Counted from the stretch's first letter, positions 26,320-35,572 are shown. The stretch: 64,000 bases of DNA from Mangrovitalea sediminis (GCF_002514725.1 NZ_NTLB01000003.1:372001-436000); one strand, 5' to 3'. The notes: generated by a model not told the origin, from the letters alone. A program made the numbers and translations.

Positions 26320-26330
26320 TAGTGGCCTCC

Positions 26331-26386
26331 GCCCTGCAAAGGGCTTGCACCACCACGGCCGGCATTTGCCGGCCGTGGTGGCGTTT
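26331..26386 (+). terminator. Terminator between convergent DUF4340 and binding-protein genes
   Basis: A perfect 15-bp hairpin has arms CCACCACGGCCGGCA (26350-26364) and TGCCGGCCGTGGTGG (26367-26381) with a 2-nt gap, followed by CGTTTCC. A smaller hairpin GCCCT-GCAA-AGGGC (26331-26344) precedes it. The strong stem and the convergent setting favour termination despite the poor T-run. Confidence 0.65.
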
Positions 26387-26429
26387 CCTCACCCCGATAC
26401 CCGCCCAGTCTTTCAAGTCTTCCTCAGAC

Positions 26430-27323
26430 TCAGTAGATCTGCAGCTTGCCGTCGATGCTGATGGCGCTTTCCGTAACGATGCGGCGTGTGGGTGCGGTCA
26501 GCAGGGGGTTGTTCAAGCGGATAACGGTTCGCTGCGACAGGTTCAGCTTTTGCAGTGACGGCGCAATGTAGTTTTCGAAGTAAGCCTTGTAGCGGCCGTT
26601 GAGCATGGCCCGGCGCAGGCCCAGCTCGATACGGGCAGCCAGGGCTTTGTTCTCCTTGTTAACGAAGAAGAACGACGGCATGGGATAGGTGAACAGGAGT
26701 GACGGTTCTATGGAAATCCCTTCTGTGGGATGCGTCTGCAGGTCGTAGTAGATCTCGGTAACGCTGCGGGGAAAGCAGTCGAAGCGCTTGTAAGCCAGCA
26801 TATGGAAAAGGTTGCCGAAGCGGACCTGAGTCAGGACGTTCAAGCCGTTGGCTTTGAGCACCTCGGTGTCAGGCCAGTCCACGCCCTGGCCGAAAGTCAG
26901 GTTGCGTTTTCGGATGTCGGTGAAGCTCTTGATGCCCTTGAAGCGTCCCTCTGTCCCGGTGGCGATCAGGCAGACCCGGTAGCCGAGCAGGCCGTCCGCG
27001 GTGGGGACTCGAATGGGGAGCAGGCGCTGTTCGCGCCGGGGATTGGTGGCGACATCGATAGCGTTGATGCGTTTATGGCGACCCTTCTCGATTTCAGCGA
27101 TCCCGCGTGCCTGACTCATCTGCGGAGAGGACTCGATGCGGTAGTCGCCGTAGAGGTCGCGGGTTTCGTCCAGGGCCAATTTGAGGAGTGCGAGCGTGGC
27201 AGGTTGGTCGAAGTTGCGATACCACAAGTGGACAACCTCGGTAGCCTGTGTGGGAGCAGCAACAAACACCGCGCTGAGCAACAGGGCGGGGAGCAGGCGT
27301 CGTAGGGTTAGGGCTTGTACCAC
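26430..27323 (-). CDS. Periplasmic substrate-binding-like protein (SBP family 3 type)
   Basis: 297 residues. Residues 1-27 form a signal peptide (LLPALLLSAVFVAAPTQA). The mature protein has LKLALDETRDLYGDYRIESSP, LLPIRVPTADGLLGYRVCLI, TFGQGVDWPDTEVLKANG and a C-terminal lobe ending in LGLRRAMLNGRYKAYFENYI. These are features of type II periplasmic binding folds in the amino-acid/polar solute family. No permease gene is nearby, so a sensory or signalling role beside the kinases is as likely as transport. It overlaps the related upstream gene by 16 nt. Confidence 0.75.
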   Translation of the reverse strand: MVQALTLRRLLPALLLSAVFVAAPTQATEVVHLWYRNFDQPATLALLKLALDETRDLYGDYRIESSPQMSQARGIAEIEKGRHKRINAIDVATNPRREQRLLPIRVPTADGLLGYRVCLIATGTEGRFKGIKSFTDIRKRNLTFGQGVDWPDTEVLKANGLNVLTQVRFGNLFHMLAYKRFDCFPRSVTEIYYDLQTHPTEGISIEPSLLFTYPMPSFFFVNKENKALAARIELGLRRAMLNGRYKAYFENYIAPSLQKLNLSQRTVIRLNNPLLTAPTRRIVTESAISIDGKLQIY

Positions 27324-28219
27324 AGCGAATCATCTCTCAACAGGGCCCGTGATTGGGGCGACAGGTCTGGATTGTTCAGGTGAAACAGGATCCGGCTACC
27401 CAGCTTAAGGGAGCCCAGTCGATGACTGAAGCGGGTCCGGAACAGCTTTTCGTAACGACCGTCGTCGATAGCGCGTAACAGACCGAGCTCGATACGCGCG
27501 GCGAGTTTGGGATTGTCCGGGCGGACGAAGAAATAGGCCGGTTCGGGATAGAGAAAGAGGATAGAGGGTTCGATAGCGAGGTCGGGATGTGCGGCGGCTT
27601 CCGGGCCGACTTCTCCCACGCTGCGCAGGAAGCAATCGCAGTCACCGTTCGAGACAGCACTGAACAGGGCCCCATAAGTCTCGGTCGTTTCCACGGTAAA
27701 GCCATTTCTGCGCAGTATACGGGTGTCGGGCCAGCCCTTGGCCTGACAGATTTTCAGGTGCTGGTTCTGCCAGTCGAAGGTGGTTTGGAGGGTGGAGAAC
27801 TGACCGACTTTGGCTTTGCGCGTCAGGCATACGCGATAACCCAACAGACCTTTCATGACCGGAATGCGGATGGCCAGCAGATGCTCTTCCCGCCAGGGCG
27901 TCGTTGCGCCGCTGGCAACGTCGAGGATCCGGGGCTGTCGTTTTCCGGCGAGGTCCTCAAAGGCGGCTTTCTGTTCCAGTGGGGAGCTTTTAACCAGCGT
28001 GTAAGGGCCGAAGAGGTCCCTGGTCTCATCCAGGGCCAGGTCAAGGACTTCGTTGACTGGGGCCGTATCGTAGTTTCGGTTCCAAAGCACGACCTGTGTG
28101 GCCGGGACCTCCTCGGCAGCTTGGGTGAGCGTCGGTGGGAGCCAGAACAGGGTACAGATTACAAGCATGAGGCGCTGCCAACGCAAGCCGGGCGCCATTT
28201 CTCTGCAACGTGTTGTCAT
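27308..28219 (-). CDS. Periplasmic substrate-binding-like protein, paralogue of the next gene
   Basis: 303 residues with a signal peptide (MLVICTLFWLPPTLTQA). It is clearly related to the downstream protein: LDLALDETRDLFGPYTLVKSSP, HLLAIRIPVMKGLLGYRVCLT, GWPDTRILRRNGF, FDCF-like CDCFLRSVGEVG, and LGLLRAIDDGRYEKLF. A tandem duplication is likely. Several Cys residues (AKGWPD preceded by KIC; GDCDCF) distinguish it from its paralogue. The start is taken at 28219; a nearer Met at MAPGL or MLVIC is possible. The upstream REC gene ends 57 nt away. Confidence 0.75.
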   Translation of the reverse strand: MTTRCREMAPGLRWQRLMLVICTLFWLPPTLTQAAEEVPATQVVLWNRNYDTAPVNEVLDLALDETRDLFGPYTLVKSSPLEQKAAFEDLAGKRQPRILDVASGATTPWREEHLLAIRIPVMKGLLGYRVCLTRKAKVGQFSTLQTTFDWQNQHLKICQAKGWPDTRILRRNGFTVETTETYGALFSAVSNGDCDCFLRSVGEVGPEAAAHPDLAIEPSILFLYPEPAYFFVRPDNPKLAARIELGLLRAIDDGRYEKLFRTRFSHRLGSLKLGSRILFHLNNPDLSPQSRALLRDDSLWYKP

Positions 28220-28275
28220 TGTGAATTCTTATTGTGGAGTCGCAACTGGAATTCGTGCGCAAAAAATAGGGGGTA

Positions 28276-29076
28276 TCAGGAATGCCCCATCAATTCCATC
28301 AGTTGGCCAATAATGTCACGTAATACACCGGACTGGTTATTGACCGAGCGCAATAATGTTTGCAATGCATCGTACTGGTACCAGACCGCTGCACCCAACC
28401 CGATAATCAGCAGTAGCATCAAACCGTTCAGCCACCGCATGCGCCGTTGACGTCTGGCGAGTTCGACCTGCTCGTCAGCCCTCGACTGGGCAAGCTCAAG
28501 GCGCAATTGATGGAGTTCGTCAGCAACCTCCTCGTAAGCAATTTCCAGCGTGGAGAGGCGCCCTGTCAGCCGCTTCAACATGACGCTATCGCTGGAAATG
28601 TTGCTCTCTGCCGGGGCTGGGGTGGGTGTTGACGGCGAGGCTTCGGGCAATGCCGTCGTATCCTGCTGCATCGGTAAGGGTATGGCGGTGGTTTCGGTTG
28701 GCTGGATACCGCTGCTGATGGCTTCCAGAGCCTGTTGCAACTGGTCGCGATCGAGCTGTTTGCCGATGACGCCGGCTGCGCCGAGCTGGGCGGCTTCGGT
28801 CCGGTATGGCGCTGTATTTTGGGAGGTGTACATGAAGACGGGGATATCCTGCATTTTTGGCGACGTCTTCAGGATTTGAAGTGCCTCGAAGCCGTTCATC
28901 CCCGGCAGCAGGTGATCCAGGAAAATGTAATCGACCTGATGATCATCCAGAAAGTCGAACGCGTCTTCTGCGGAAACGACACCTTCGCTGGAAATATCCA
29001 GACGATCAAGCATGCGCGCCAACATCAGGCGCGCCGTGGATGAGTCATCCACGATCAGTGCGTGACCACGCGACAT
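28276..29076 (-). CDS. Receiver-domain protein with C-terminal membrane anchor
   Basis: 266 residues. Residues 1-125 are a response-regulator receiver: HALIVDDSSTARLML (D10, D11), phospho-acceptor D54 in YIFLDHLLPGMNG, the Thr of MYTSQ and K106. Lys106 is followed by Gln instead of the usual Pro. A Thr/Pro/Ala linker (about 125-165) and a coiled-coil-like helix (about 165-210) lead to one hydrophobic helix, WLNGLMLLLIIGLGAAVWY (215-233). RRQRRMR lies just before this helix. By the positive-inside rule the receiver is cytoplasmic and the last 33 residues are periplasmic. There is no DNA-binding or enzymatic output domain. Confidence 0.8.
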   Translation of the reverse strand: MSRGHALIVDDSSTARLMLARMLDRLDISSEGVVSAEDAFDFLDDHQVDYIFLDHLLPGMNGFEALQILKTSPKMQDIPVFMYTSQNTAPYRTEAAQLGAAGVIGKQLDRDQLQQALEAISSGIQPTETTAIPLPMQQDTTALPEASPSTPTPAPAESNISSDSVMLKRLTGRLSTLEIAYEEVADELHQLRLELAQSRADEQVELARRQRRMRWLNGLMLLLIIGLGAAVWYQYDALQTLLRSVNNQSGVLRDIIGQLMELMGHS

Positions 29077-29291
29077 TCTGATCTCCCGTCCTGTGGTGAA
29101 CCCGTCGCCAGTCCCTGTGGCACCCCACCCAAGGCGGGGCGACGGCGCAGGGATAGTACCATCTCTTCAAGAAGGTGCACATGGCGTTGCTCCCTCTCGG
29201 CGAAGCGGCTGGCAGGGGTGGCAGAAGCCCCTGTCAGTGCACACCTGTTGAGAGCGTAGCGGTGAAAAACCGGAATCGCCAGTTGCCGGCG

Positions 29292-29978
29292 TCAGGGAAG
29301 CCAGATTTCGAAAATACCGCCGCCGAGCTCACCACCGTTGCGTAATTTGATGAAGCCCGTGCGTTGGCCTTCCTTGTGTAGCCTTGCAACGCAGGAGGCG
29401 AAATAGAGGCCGAGGTTGGTGCTGCCGGTGCTGAAGCTGATGCCCTGGTCACTGGCATCCGGTGCTTCCAGCATACGGGCGGGATAACCATCGCCGTCAT
29501 CCTCCACCGCCAGTACGACGAAGTCGTCTTCCTCTCTGGCGGAAATGCGGATGCGCGAGTGGGTATAACGGACGGCGTTGTTGATGATGTTACTGAGTAC
29601 GCCGGGAATCAGTTCCAGATCGAAATAGGCATTGATGGGCGGGCATTCGATTTCGCCGCGAATGCCCCGGCCTTCCAGCGACGGTTGGTGGCGGGCCATT
29701 TGCTCGCCGAGAACGTCCGGCAGGTAGTGTTCGTCCAGGTGTGCCGACAGCGTTCGTTGCTGTACCCGGTAGAGACCCAGCAACTGAACCAGGTCGCTAT
29801 GCACGCGTTCGGCTTCGTACTGCAGTGTATTGAAGCGGGGCGCCCGCGCAACATCGTCGGGGAGGTCGCTCCGCAGTTCGTCCAGGGAGTGAAGCAGCAT
29901 GCCCAGCGAATTTTTCATGTCGTGGACCGCGGAGGCAATCACCATGGAAAAGTCGATGCTCGGATCCTGGTCGCTCAC
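29292..29978 (-). CDS. Histidine kinase without sensor domain
   Basis: 228 residues from GTG 29978, chosen because AGGAGGAGG lies 5 nt upstream. The longer frame to 30065 would run into the preceding gene. The H-box is ASAVHDMKNSLGMLLHSLDEL at the very N-terminus. The catalytic domain shows the N-box NIINNAVRYTHSRIRI, G1 VEDDGDGYP and G2 STNLGLYFASCVARLHKEG. No membrane or PAS segment is present. It probably takes input from, or passes phosphate to, the receiver proteins on either side. It lies 76 nt after the REC-TPR gene. Confidence 0.82.
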   Translation of the reverse strand: MSDQDPSIDFSMVIASAVHDMKNSLGMLLHSLDELRSDLPDDVARAPRFNTLQYEAERVHSDLVQLLGLYRVQQRTLSAHLDEHYLPDVLGEQMARHQPSLEGRGIRGEIECPPINAYFDLELIPGVLSNIINNAVRYTHSRIRISAREEDDFVVLAVEDDGDGYPARMLEAPDASDQGISFSTGSTNLGLYFASCVARLHKEGQRTGFIKLRNGGELGGGIFEIWLP

Positions 29979-30054
29979 AAGGACCTCCTCCTGAAAATCG
30001 TTTTCTGACGTAAGTACGTGGCCAGCAGTCGTCCTTGATCGGCGATGAAGGTGC

Positions 30055-31716
30055 TCATGATGCACCGCCAGGACGATTCATCTGTTCGATCTTGTTCTTG
30101 AGGAACTGCAGCCGTTTGTATTGACGATGCTGGGAAGGAATATGTTCCGCCTGTTCCAGGCAGTTCTTGCAACGGCGCAGGCTGGCGAGATCCTGCCCCG
30201 CAGTTTCCATGCGTTTGAGAAGCACCTGAACCAGGTTGAGATTAAGCGCCGGATGGCGGGGAACCAGCGACAGCGCCTCCTCGAAGGCCGTAGCGGCTTC
30301 GTCGAGCCGGCCGGCCTCGAAGGCCTTGATCGCATCGCGGTTGAGTCCCCTGGCGCGGATGCGCTTCTGAAAACTCACCGGTTCGTCCATCAGGTTTTCG
30401 ATACGCTGGATGATGGCTGGCTGGTCCTCGAAGCGCTGGGCCAGGGTGTTCAGCAGCTTTTCGGCCGCCTGGGTATCGCCGAGCACGTAGAGGGATCGGG
30501 CCATCTCCAGACCGACATCGGCGTCCAGGGTGTCGGGGTCGACGCTCGCCTGGACCTGTTCCAGTATCCGGCGGCTGTCCTGCGCACGGCCCTGGCCGGC
30601 ATGGACTCGGGATTCCACCAACATGCCGGTCAGTTTCGCCTTTTCGTCGTCCTTGTACTTCCGGTTCATGCGATGGAGGGTGCTCATCGCCTCTTCGGCG
30701 AGATTGCGTCCGGTTTCGCTGGTATCTCCGTCGCTGAGTTCGGCCAGCGTCCGGCCCAGGTTGAGGTAGTTCTCGGCGCTGTCGTGAACCGAATGATTTC
30801 CCAGTTTGACGGCACTGCGCCAAGCCTTGGCGGCCGTATCCAGATCCTGGTTGCTGGTGGCCAGTGTGGCCAGTGACTGTTGGCGAACAATGGCGTTGGG
30901 TGAAATCCGCAGCGCTTCTTCGAGCGACTGTTGTGCCTGGCGGTCCTTACCCTGGGCCTGTAGTACCTTGGCGAGCAGATCGTAGGCTTCCATCGATTCG
31001 GGATGACTTTCGATCAGCGCCTTGAGCAGGTCGCTGGCCGCGTCCAGTTGCTGCTCTGCCAGCAGCACGCGCCCCAGTCCGAGGCGTGCCCAGGGCAGGT
31101 CACGGGAATTCAGGACATCCTCATACAGCTTGCGGGCGTGGCTATAGTCGCCGGTCTGATAGTAGAGGTCTGCCAGGGTGCGCAGCAGCCAGGTCCGGTG
31201 GCGAGGCAGGCGGGGTATCGCCTCCAGGCACTGGGAAATCGCCTTGGGGTAGTTGTCGACGTCGAGCTCCCGGTTGATATCGTACAGTACGTTGCGCTGT
31301 TCGATCAGGGCATCCAGCCGCTTCTGCAGCACGGCGCGGGTGATCGGCTTGGTGATATAGGCATCGGGCTGGTATTCGCGGGCGCCCATGACCATGTCAC
31401 GCGAGGTTTCCGCAGTCACCAGTATAAAAATGGAGGTATGTTTCAGCAGTTTCTTGTGGCGCAACTCTTCAAGGATCTGTTGGCCGTTCTTGCCATCGCC
31501 CAGATTGTAGTCGCACAGGACGATATCGAAGCGTTCGTAAGTGCACTTGGAAACGGCGTCATTACCGTTGGAGGCGACTTCAATGTGATCTGCGCCGAAT
31601 GCGCGCAGCATCTGTTTCATCGAGAGCCGGAAGTTCTCGAAATCGTCGACCACCAGGAAACGCAGTTTACGGTACAGCTTGGCCAGTTCCGTAGGGTTGT
31701 CGGAAGCAGTTGTCAT
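30055..31716 (-). CDS. Response regulator receiver domain fused to TPR repeats
   Basis: 553 residues. Residues 18-140 are a receiver domain: FLVVDDFENFRLSMKQML (D24, D25), phospho-acceptor D69 in FDIVLCDYNLGDGKNG, VTAE, and the Lys of AYITKPIT. From about 155 to 530 come tetratricopeptide repeats: YPKAISQCLEAIPRLPRH, YYQTGDYSHARKLYEDVL, AEQQLDAASDLLKAL, AFEAGRLDEAATAFEEALSL and others. Output is therefore likely by protein-protein interaction, not DNA binding. It sits 76 nt before the soluble kinase and 187 nt after the hybrid kinase, all on the same strand. Confidence 0.9.
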   Translation of the reverse strand: MTTASDNPTELAKLYRKLRFLVVDDFENFRLSMKQMLRAFGADHIEVASNGNDAVSKCTYERFDIVLCDYNLGDGKNGQQILEELRHKKLLKHTSIFILVTAETSRDMVMGAREYQPDAYITKPITRAVLQKRLDALIEQRNVLYDINRELDVDNYPKAISQCLEAIPRLPRHRTWLLRTLADLYYQTGDYSHARKLYEDVLNSRDLPWARLGLGRVLLAEQQLDAASDLLKALIESHPESMEAYDLLAKVLQAQGKDRQAQQSLEEALRISPNAIVRQQSLATLATSNQDLDTAAKAWRSAVKLGNHSVHDSAENYLNLGRTLAELSDGDTSETGRNLAEEAMSTLHRMNRKYKDDEKAKLTGMLVESRVHAGQGRAQDSRRILEQVQASVDPDTLDADVGLEMARSLYVLGDTQAAEKLLNTLAQRFEDQPAIIQRIENLMDEPVSFQKRIRARGLNRDAIKAFEAGRLDEAATAFEEALSLVPRHPALNLNLVQVLLKRMETAGQDLASLRRCKNCLEQAEHIPSQHRQYKRLQFLKNKIEQMNRPGGAS

Positions 31717-31903
31717 GGGCGCAAGGCGTCTCTATTCGATTCGAAGCCGTTAATGGTTTATGCCGGTACCGTCCCTGAACTCGTTGGCTGTTCTACCTGT
31801 TTTTTTAAAGCTAGATCAAAAACCTGCGACCAACAACCCAAAGCTCATCCGGTTTGGCGGATAGGTCGCGTCAGCTGACCTTTCTCTAGCGTCGAAGGCA
31901 TCA

Positions 31904-34900
31904 TCAGCCGGCTTGGCGTCGACGCAGCATCTTGTTCACCAGCGCCCGTAACGCCGCGGGTTTGACAGGCTTGAACAGGACCTGATAACCCCGCTCCATG
32001 GCTTCCGCCCGCACTTCGGCGCTCACCAGGCCTGTGACAAGAATACCCGGAACCTTGACGTGCCAGTTGCTGCGCAGGGCATCCATTGCGTCCAGACCGT
32101 TTTCGTCATTGTCCAGTTGATAGTCCGCCAGGATGATATTGGGAACGCGTTCGCCCAGAACCCTGCGTGCGCTCTCCAGACTGTCGGCGGCAAGGACTTC
32201 GCACTGCCAGTTGCCCAGCAAGGCGACCATGCCGTCGAGAATGCTCTGGTCGTTGTCGATACAGAGCACTGTCAGCCCGCGCAATGTGCTGACGCTGCGG
32301 CTGGCCGCTGACGGCTCGACGGGCGTTTCGGCCACCGCTTCGGCCGGTGCCAGCGGTACTGTGATACAGAATACGCTGCCCCGGCCCTGCCAGGAGCGTA
32401 CGCCGACGGGATGGTCGAGGACATGACTGATGCGGTCGACGATCGCAAGCCCCAGGCCCAGCCCCTTGTGGTCACGGCCCTGTTGGAGCCGCCGGAATTC
32501 CTCGAAGATCTGTTCCAGCTTGTCCTGGGGTATGCCGGGGCCGGTATCCCAGACTTCGATGCGCAGATAGCCCTTGAGGCGACGGCAGCCGACGAGGATT
32601 CGGCCGCGGGTGGTATAGCGCATGGCATTGGACAGGAAGTTCTGGACAACGCGACGCAGCAACTGGCTGTCGGAGCGCACCCAGGCAGAGCAGGGCACGG
32701 CATCCAGTGTGAGGCCCTGTTCCCGCGCGATGGCGTCGAACTCGGTAGTCAGGTGACGCAGCAAGTCGTTAACGGGGAATATGTTCCATTGCGGCTCAAG
32801 GGCGCCCGCATCGAGTTTGGAAATGTCCAGCAGGGTGCTGATGATCTCTTCCGCCGAGCCAAGGGAACTGTCGATATGGGTGACCAGCTCACGGATCTCT
32901 CCATCCAGCGGCTTTCCGGCCAGTGCCGAGGTGAACAGCCGCGCGGCATTGAGGGGCTGCAGCAGATCATGGCTGGCGGCGGCAAGGAAGCGGGTTTTAC
33001 TCTGGTTTGCCTGTTCAGCCGTCGATTTTGCCTTCAGCAACTGATCGTTGAGGACCTGCAGTTCCTGCGTCCGTTCCTTCACCCGTTGTTCCAGGTAAGT
33101 ATTGGTTTCCTTCAGCGCCTGTTCGGTTCGGCGCATGGTCGTGATGTCCTGGAAGGTGGTGACGTAACCGCCTCCGGGCACCGGGTTGCCCTGCACCAGC
33201 AAAATAGTGCCGTCCGAGCGCTGACGTTCGTAACTGTTCGGCAACCCTTCCCGCATGTAGCCAAGGCGGGTGCGGATGATTTCGTCGACACGGCGGGCCG
33301 GCAGGTTGGCCGTGATCAGGTTGTAGCGAATCAGGTCGGTAATCGGGCGTCCTGTGCGGACGAAGCCTTTGGGAAACATGAACAGGTCGAGGTAGCGCTG
33401 GTTCCAGGAAACGACCCGGTGCTGGGCATCGACCACGACGACTGCCAGTGTGATGTTTTCGATAGCCGACTGCAGCAGCTCGCGGCTGAAGGTCATGGCT
33501 TGGGAGGCTTCGTCGACGATACTGACGACGTCCTCGATCTGCATGTCGCGTCCGGTCAGTGTCGATTCCAGTACGACACGGGCCGTCGAGGCGCCAATGA
33601 CGGCGGCGAGCTGCCGCTCGACGTGCTTCATCAGGTACGGCGTGGCGATACGCTGGGCCGAGAGGCGCAATGCGTGCCGTTGCTCGAACTGTTGAAAGAT
33701 GGCCTTGGCCCGCTCCGTGCCGAGGAACCGCTCAGCCAGTGCCCGCAGGTCGGCGACCGTGACATCGCCCTCACGTACGATCTCCTCGGGATGGTCGGAC
33801 CGGGGTTGCGGCTCCTGGAAAAAAGCCGCGATCTGGATACGTTCCCGGATGCGTTGCCGGGTCAGCAGTGACAGGGTCACAAACAGGAACAGGTTGGTGC
33901 CCAGGCTGAGGATGGTGCCAAAGGTTACTGGGTCGAGACTGATGCCAAAGAGGTCTCGAGTCTGGAGACTGTCCACGCCGCCCAGGCCAAGACCCTCGAT
34001 GAGGGCGGGTGTCTTCATCCAACCGACGCTGATCAGCGTCGGTAACAGCAGGGTGAAGACCCAGGCGGTAAAACCGCCCACCAGTCCCCAGAAGGCGCCG
34101 GTATGGTTGCTGCGGCGCCAGAGCACGGCGCCGAGCAGCGCCGGTCCGAATTGGGCCGCGGCAACAAACGACAACAGCCCGAACGCGGTCAGGGAATAGT
34201 CCGCGGCGGCGATGCGATAAAAGCCATAAGAGGCCAGCAGGAGCAGCAGGATAATGACGCGCCGCACGCCCAGCAGGAAGGGTCTCAGGCTGCTGCGCCG
34301 GTTCAGTCGGTTCAGCAGTCGCAACAGGATGGGCATGATGAGTTCGTTGCTGAACATGGTCGCGTTGGCCACCGAGGATACGATGACCATCGCAGCGGCT
34401 GCGGAGGCGCCACCGAGGAAAGCCAGAACGGCCAGCCAGTGATAGCCGGTAATCATCGGCAGATTCAGGACCAGGATATCTGCGTTGGTGGACTTGGGGC
34501 CGTAGGCGAAGAGGCCGGCCGCCGCAATCGGCAGCACAAAGAGGCTGGCCAGGACCAGGAAAACCGGCATGATCCAGCGTGCCAGGTTGAAGTCCTGATA
34601 TTCGGTATTCTCCACCACCGTAACGTGGAACTGGCGAGGTAGGCAGATGATCGCCAGCATCGATACCAGGGTTTCGCTGATAAAGGTGGAAGGGCGGATT
34701 GAGGCCGGGCTCAGCACGTGCGCCAGCCCGGCATTCTTCAGGTGGGCGAACAATTGCAGCGGGCTGCCGAAAAGGACGAAGGCCGCAAAGAGACCGACCA
34801 GGATAAAGGCAAACATCTTGATGAGTGATTCAAAGGCAATGGCCTGGATCATGCCCCTGTGGTGTTCCGTGGCGTCCAGGTGACGGGTACCGAACAGGAT

Positions 34901-35431
34901 GGTGAATGCCGCCAGGATCAGGGTGATGTACCAACCGGTATCCTGTAGCCAGTGGGGGGCCGGCAGGCCGCTGCTGGCGGTTTGATCGGTCAGCACGCTG
35001 AAACCCATGGCGATGGCTTTCAACTGCAACGCGATATAGGGAATGCTGCCAATCATCGCGATAAAGGCGATCAATGCGGCCAGCTGCGGAGATTTACCAT
35101 AGCGGGAAGCGATGAAATCGGCGATCGAGGTCGTGTTGTTACGTTTGCTGATAAAGATGATCCGTTTCAGGATCGGCGCACCGAACAGGTACAGGAGGAG
35201 TGGTCCGAGATAGATCGGCAGGAACTCCAGCCCGTCCCGGGTGGCGCGCCCTACGGCACCGAAAAAGGTCCAGGACGAAAAATACACGGCAAGCGAAAAG
35301 CCATAGACCATCCGCCTCATCAGCGGGTGCCGGTAATACTGGTTCGCCTTGCGATCGCCATGCCAGGCGACCAGGAACAGCAAGGAAATATAGAGCAGGG
35401 ATATGCCGATGAGCAGCCAGCCGTTGATCAT
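31904..35431 (-). CDS. Sodium:solute symporter-like hybrid sensor histidine kinase (CbrA-like, with receiver)
   Basis: About 1175 residues from ATG 35431 (a GTG six codons upstream is also in frame; neither has a strong ribosome site). Residues 1-510 hold about 13 membrane helices of the SSF symporter fold (FSSWTFFGAVGRATRDGLEFLP, NNTTSIADFIASRYGKS). A PAS domain (SAIENITLAVVVVDAQHRVVSWN), a coiled coil, the H-box FLAAASHDLLQPLNAARLF, N-box NFLSNAMRYTTRG, G1 WDTGPGIP and G2 GLGLGLAIVD follow. A C-terminal receiver has Asp in ILADYQLDND. CbrA of Pseudomonas has the same front end but no terminal receiver. It probably senses a solute at, or through, the symporter part. Confidence 0.9.
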   Translation of the reverse strand: MINGWLLIGISLLYISLLFLVAWHGDRKANQYYRHPLMRRMVYGFSLAVYFSSWTFFGAVGRATRDGLEFLPIYLGPLLLYLFGAPILKRIIFISKRNNTTSIADFIASRYGKSPQLAALIAFIAMIGSIPYIALQLKAIAMGFSVLTDQTASSGLPAPHWLQDTGWYITLILAAFTILFGTRHLDATEHHRGMIQAIAFESLIKMFAFILVGLFAAFVLFGSPLQLFAHLKNAGLAHVLSPASIRPSTFISETLVSMLAIICLPRQFHVTVVENTEYQDFNLARWIMPVFLVLASLFVLPIAAAGLFAYGPKSTNADILVLNLPMITGYHWLAVLAFLGGASAAAAMVIVSSVANATMFSNELIMPILLRLLNRLNRRSSLRPFLLGVRRVIILLLLLASYGFYRIAAADYSLTAFGLLSFVAAAQFGPALLGAVLWRRSNHTGAFWGLVGGFTAWVFTLLLPTLISVGWMKTPALIEGLGLGGVDSLQTRDLFGISLDPVTFGTILSLGTNLFLFVTLSLLTRQRIRERIQIAAFFQEPQPRSDHPEEIVREGDVTVADLRALAERFLGTERAKAIFQQFEQRHALRLSAQRIATPYLMKHVERQLAAVIGASTARVVLESTLTGRDMQIEDVVSIVDEASQAMTFSRELLQSAIENITLAVVVVDAQHRVVSWNQRYLDLFMFPKGFVRTGRPITDLIRYNLITANLPARRVDEIIRTRLGYMREGLPNSYERQRSDGTILLVQGNPVPGGGYVTTFQDITTMRRTEQALKETNTYLEQRVKERTQELQVLNDQLLKAKSTAEQANQSKTRFLAAASHDLLQPLNAARLFTSALAGKPLDGEIRELVTHIDSSLGSAEEIISTLLDISKLDAGALEPQWNIFPVNDLLRHLTTEFDAIAREQGLTLDAVPCSAWVRSDSQLLRRVVQNFLSNAMRYTTRGRILVGCRRLKGYLRIEVWDTGPGIPQDKLEQIFEEFRRLQQGRDHKGLGLGLAIVDRISHVLDHPVGVRSWQGRGSVFCITVPLAPAEAVAETPVEPSAASRSVSTLRGLTVLCIDNDQSILDGMVALLGNWQCEVLAADSLESARRVLGERVPNIILADYQLDNDENGLDAMDALRSNWHVKVPGILVTGLVSAEVRAEAMERGYQVLFKPVKPAALRALVNKMLRRRQAG

Positions 35432-35497
35432 GATCCGGAACGTTACCACCGCAAGTTGAATGGAATGCCGAGAGTATAGGACAAAGGAGCGTTGCGA

Positions 35498-35572
35498 CAG
35501 TCGACCAAGCTACAGTTGGCCAAACGGCAGTTAGTCAAACGACGGTCAGTCAAACCTCAGTCGGCCAAGTCG
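35498..35572 (+). repeat. Five-copy degenerate 15-nt tandem repeat
   Basis: Units start at 35498, 35513, 35528, 35543 and 35558, each resembling CAGTyrGyCAAryng (for example CAGTTGGCCAAACGG, CAGTTAGTCAAACGA). The spacing is exactly 15 nt. The unit length is a multiple of three, and a frame from TTG 35492 to the stop at 35639-35641 reads through all copies as a 49-residue Lys/Arg/Gln-rich peptide, with AAAGGAG just 2 nt upstream. Whether that frame is used is doubtful; the repeat itself is clear. Confidence 0.7.
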
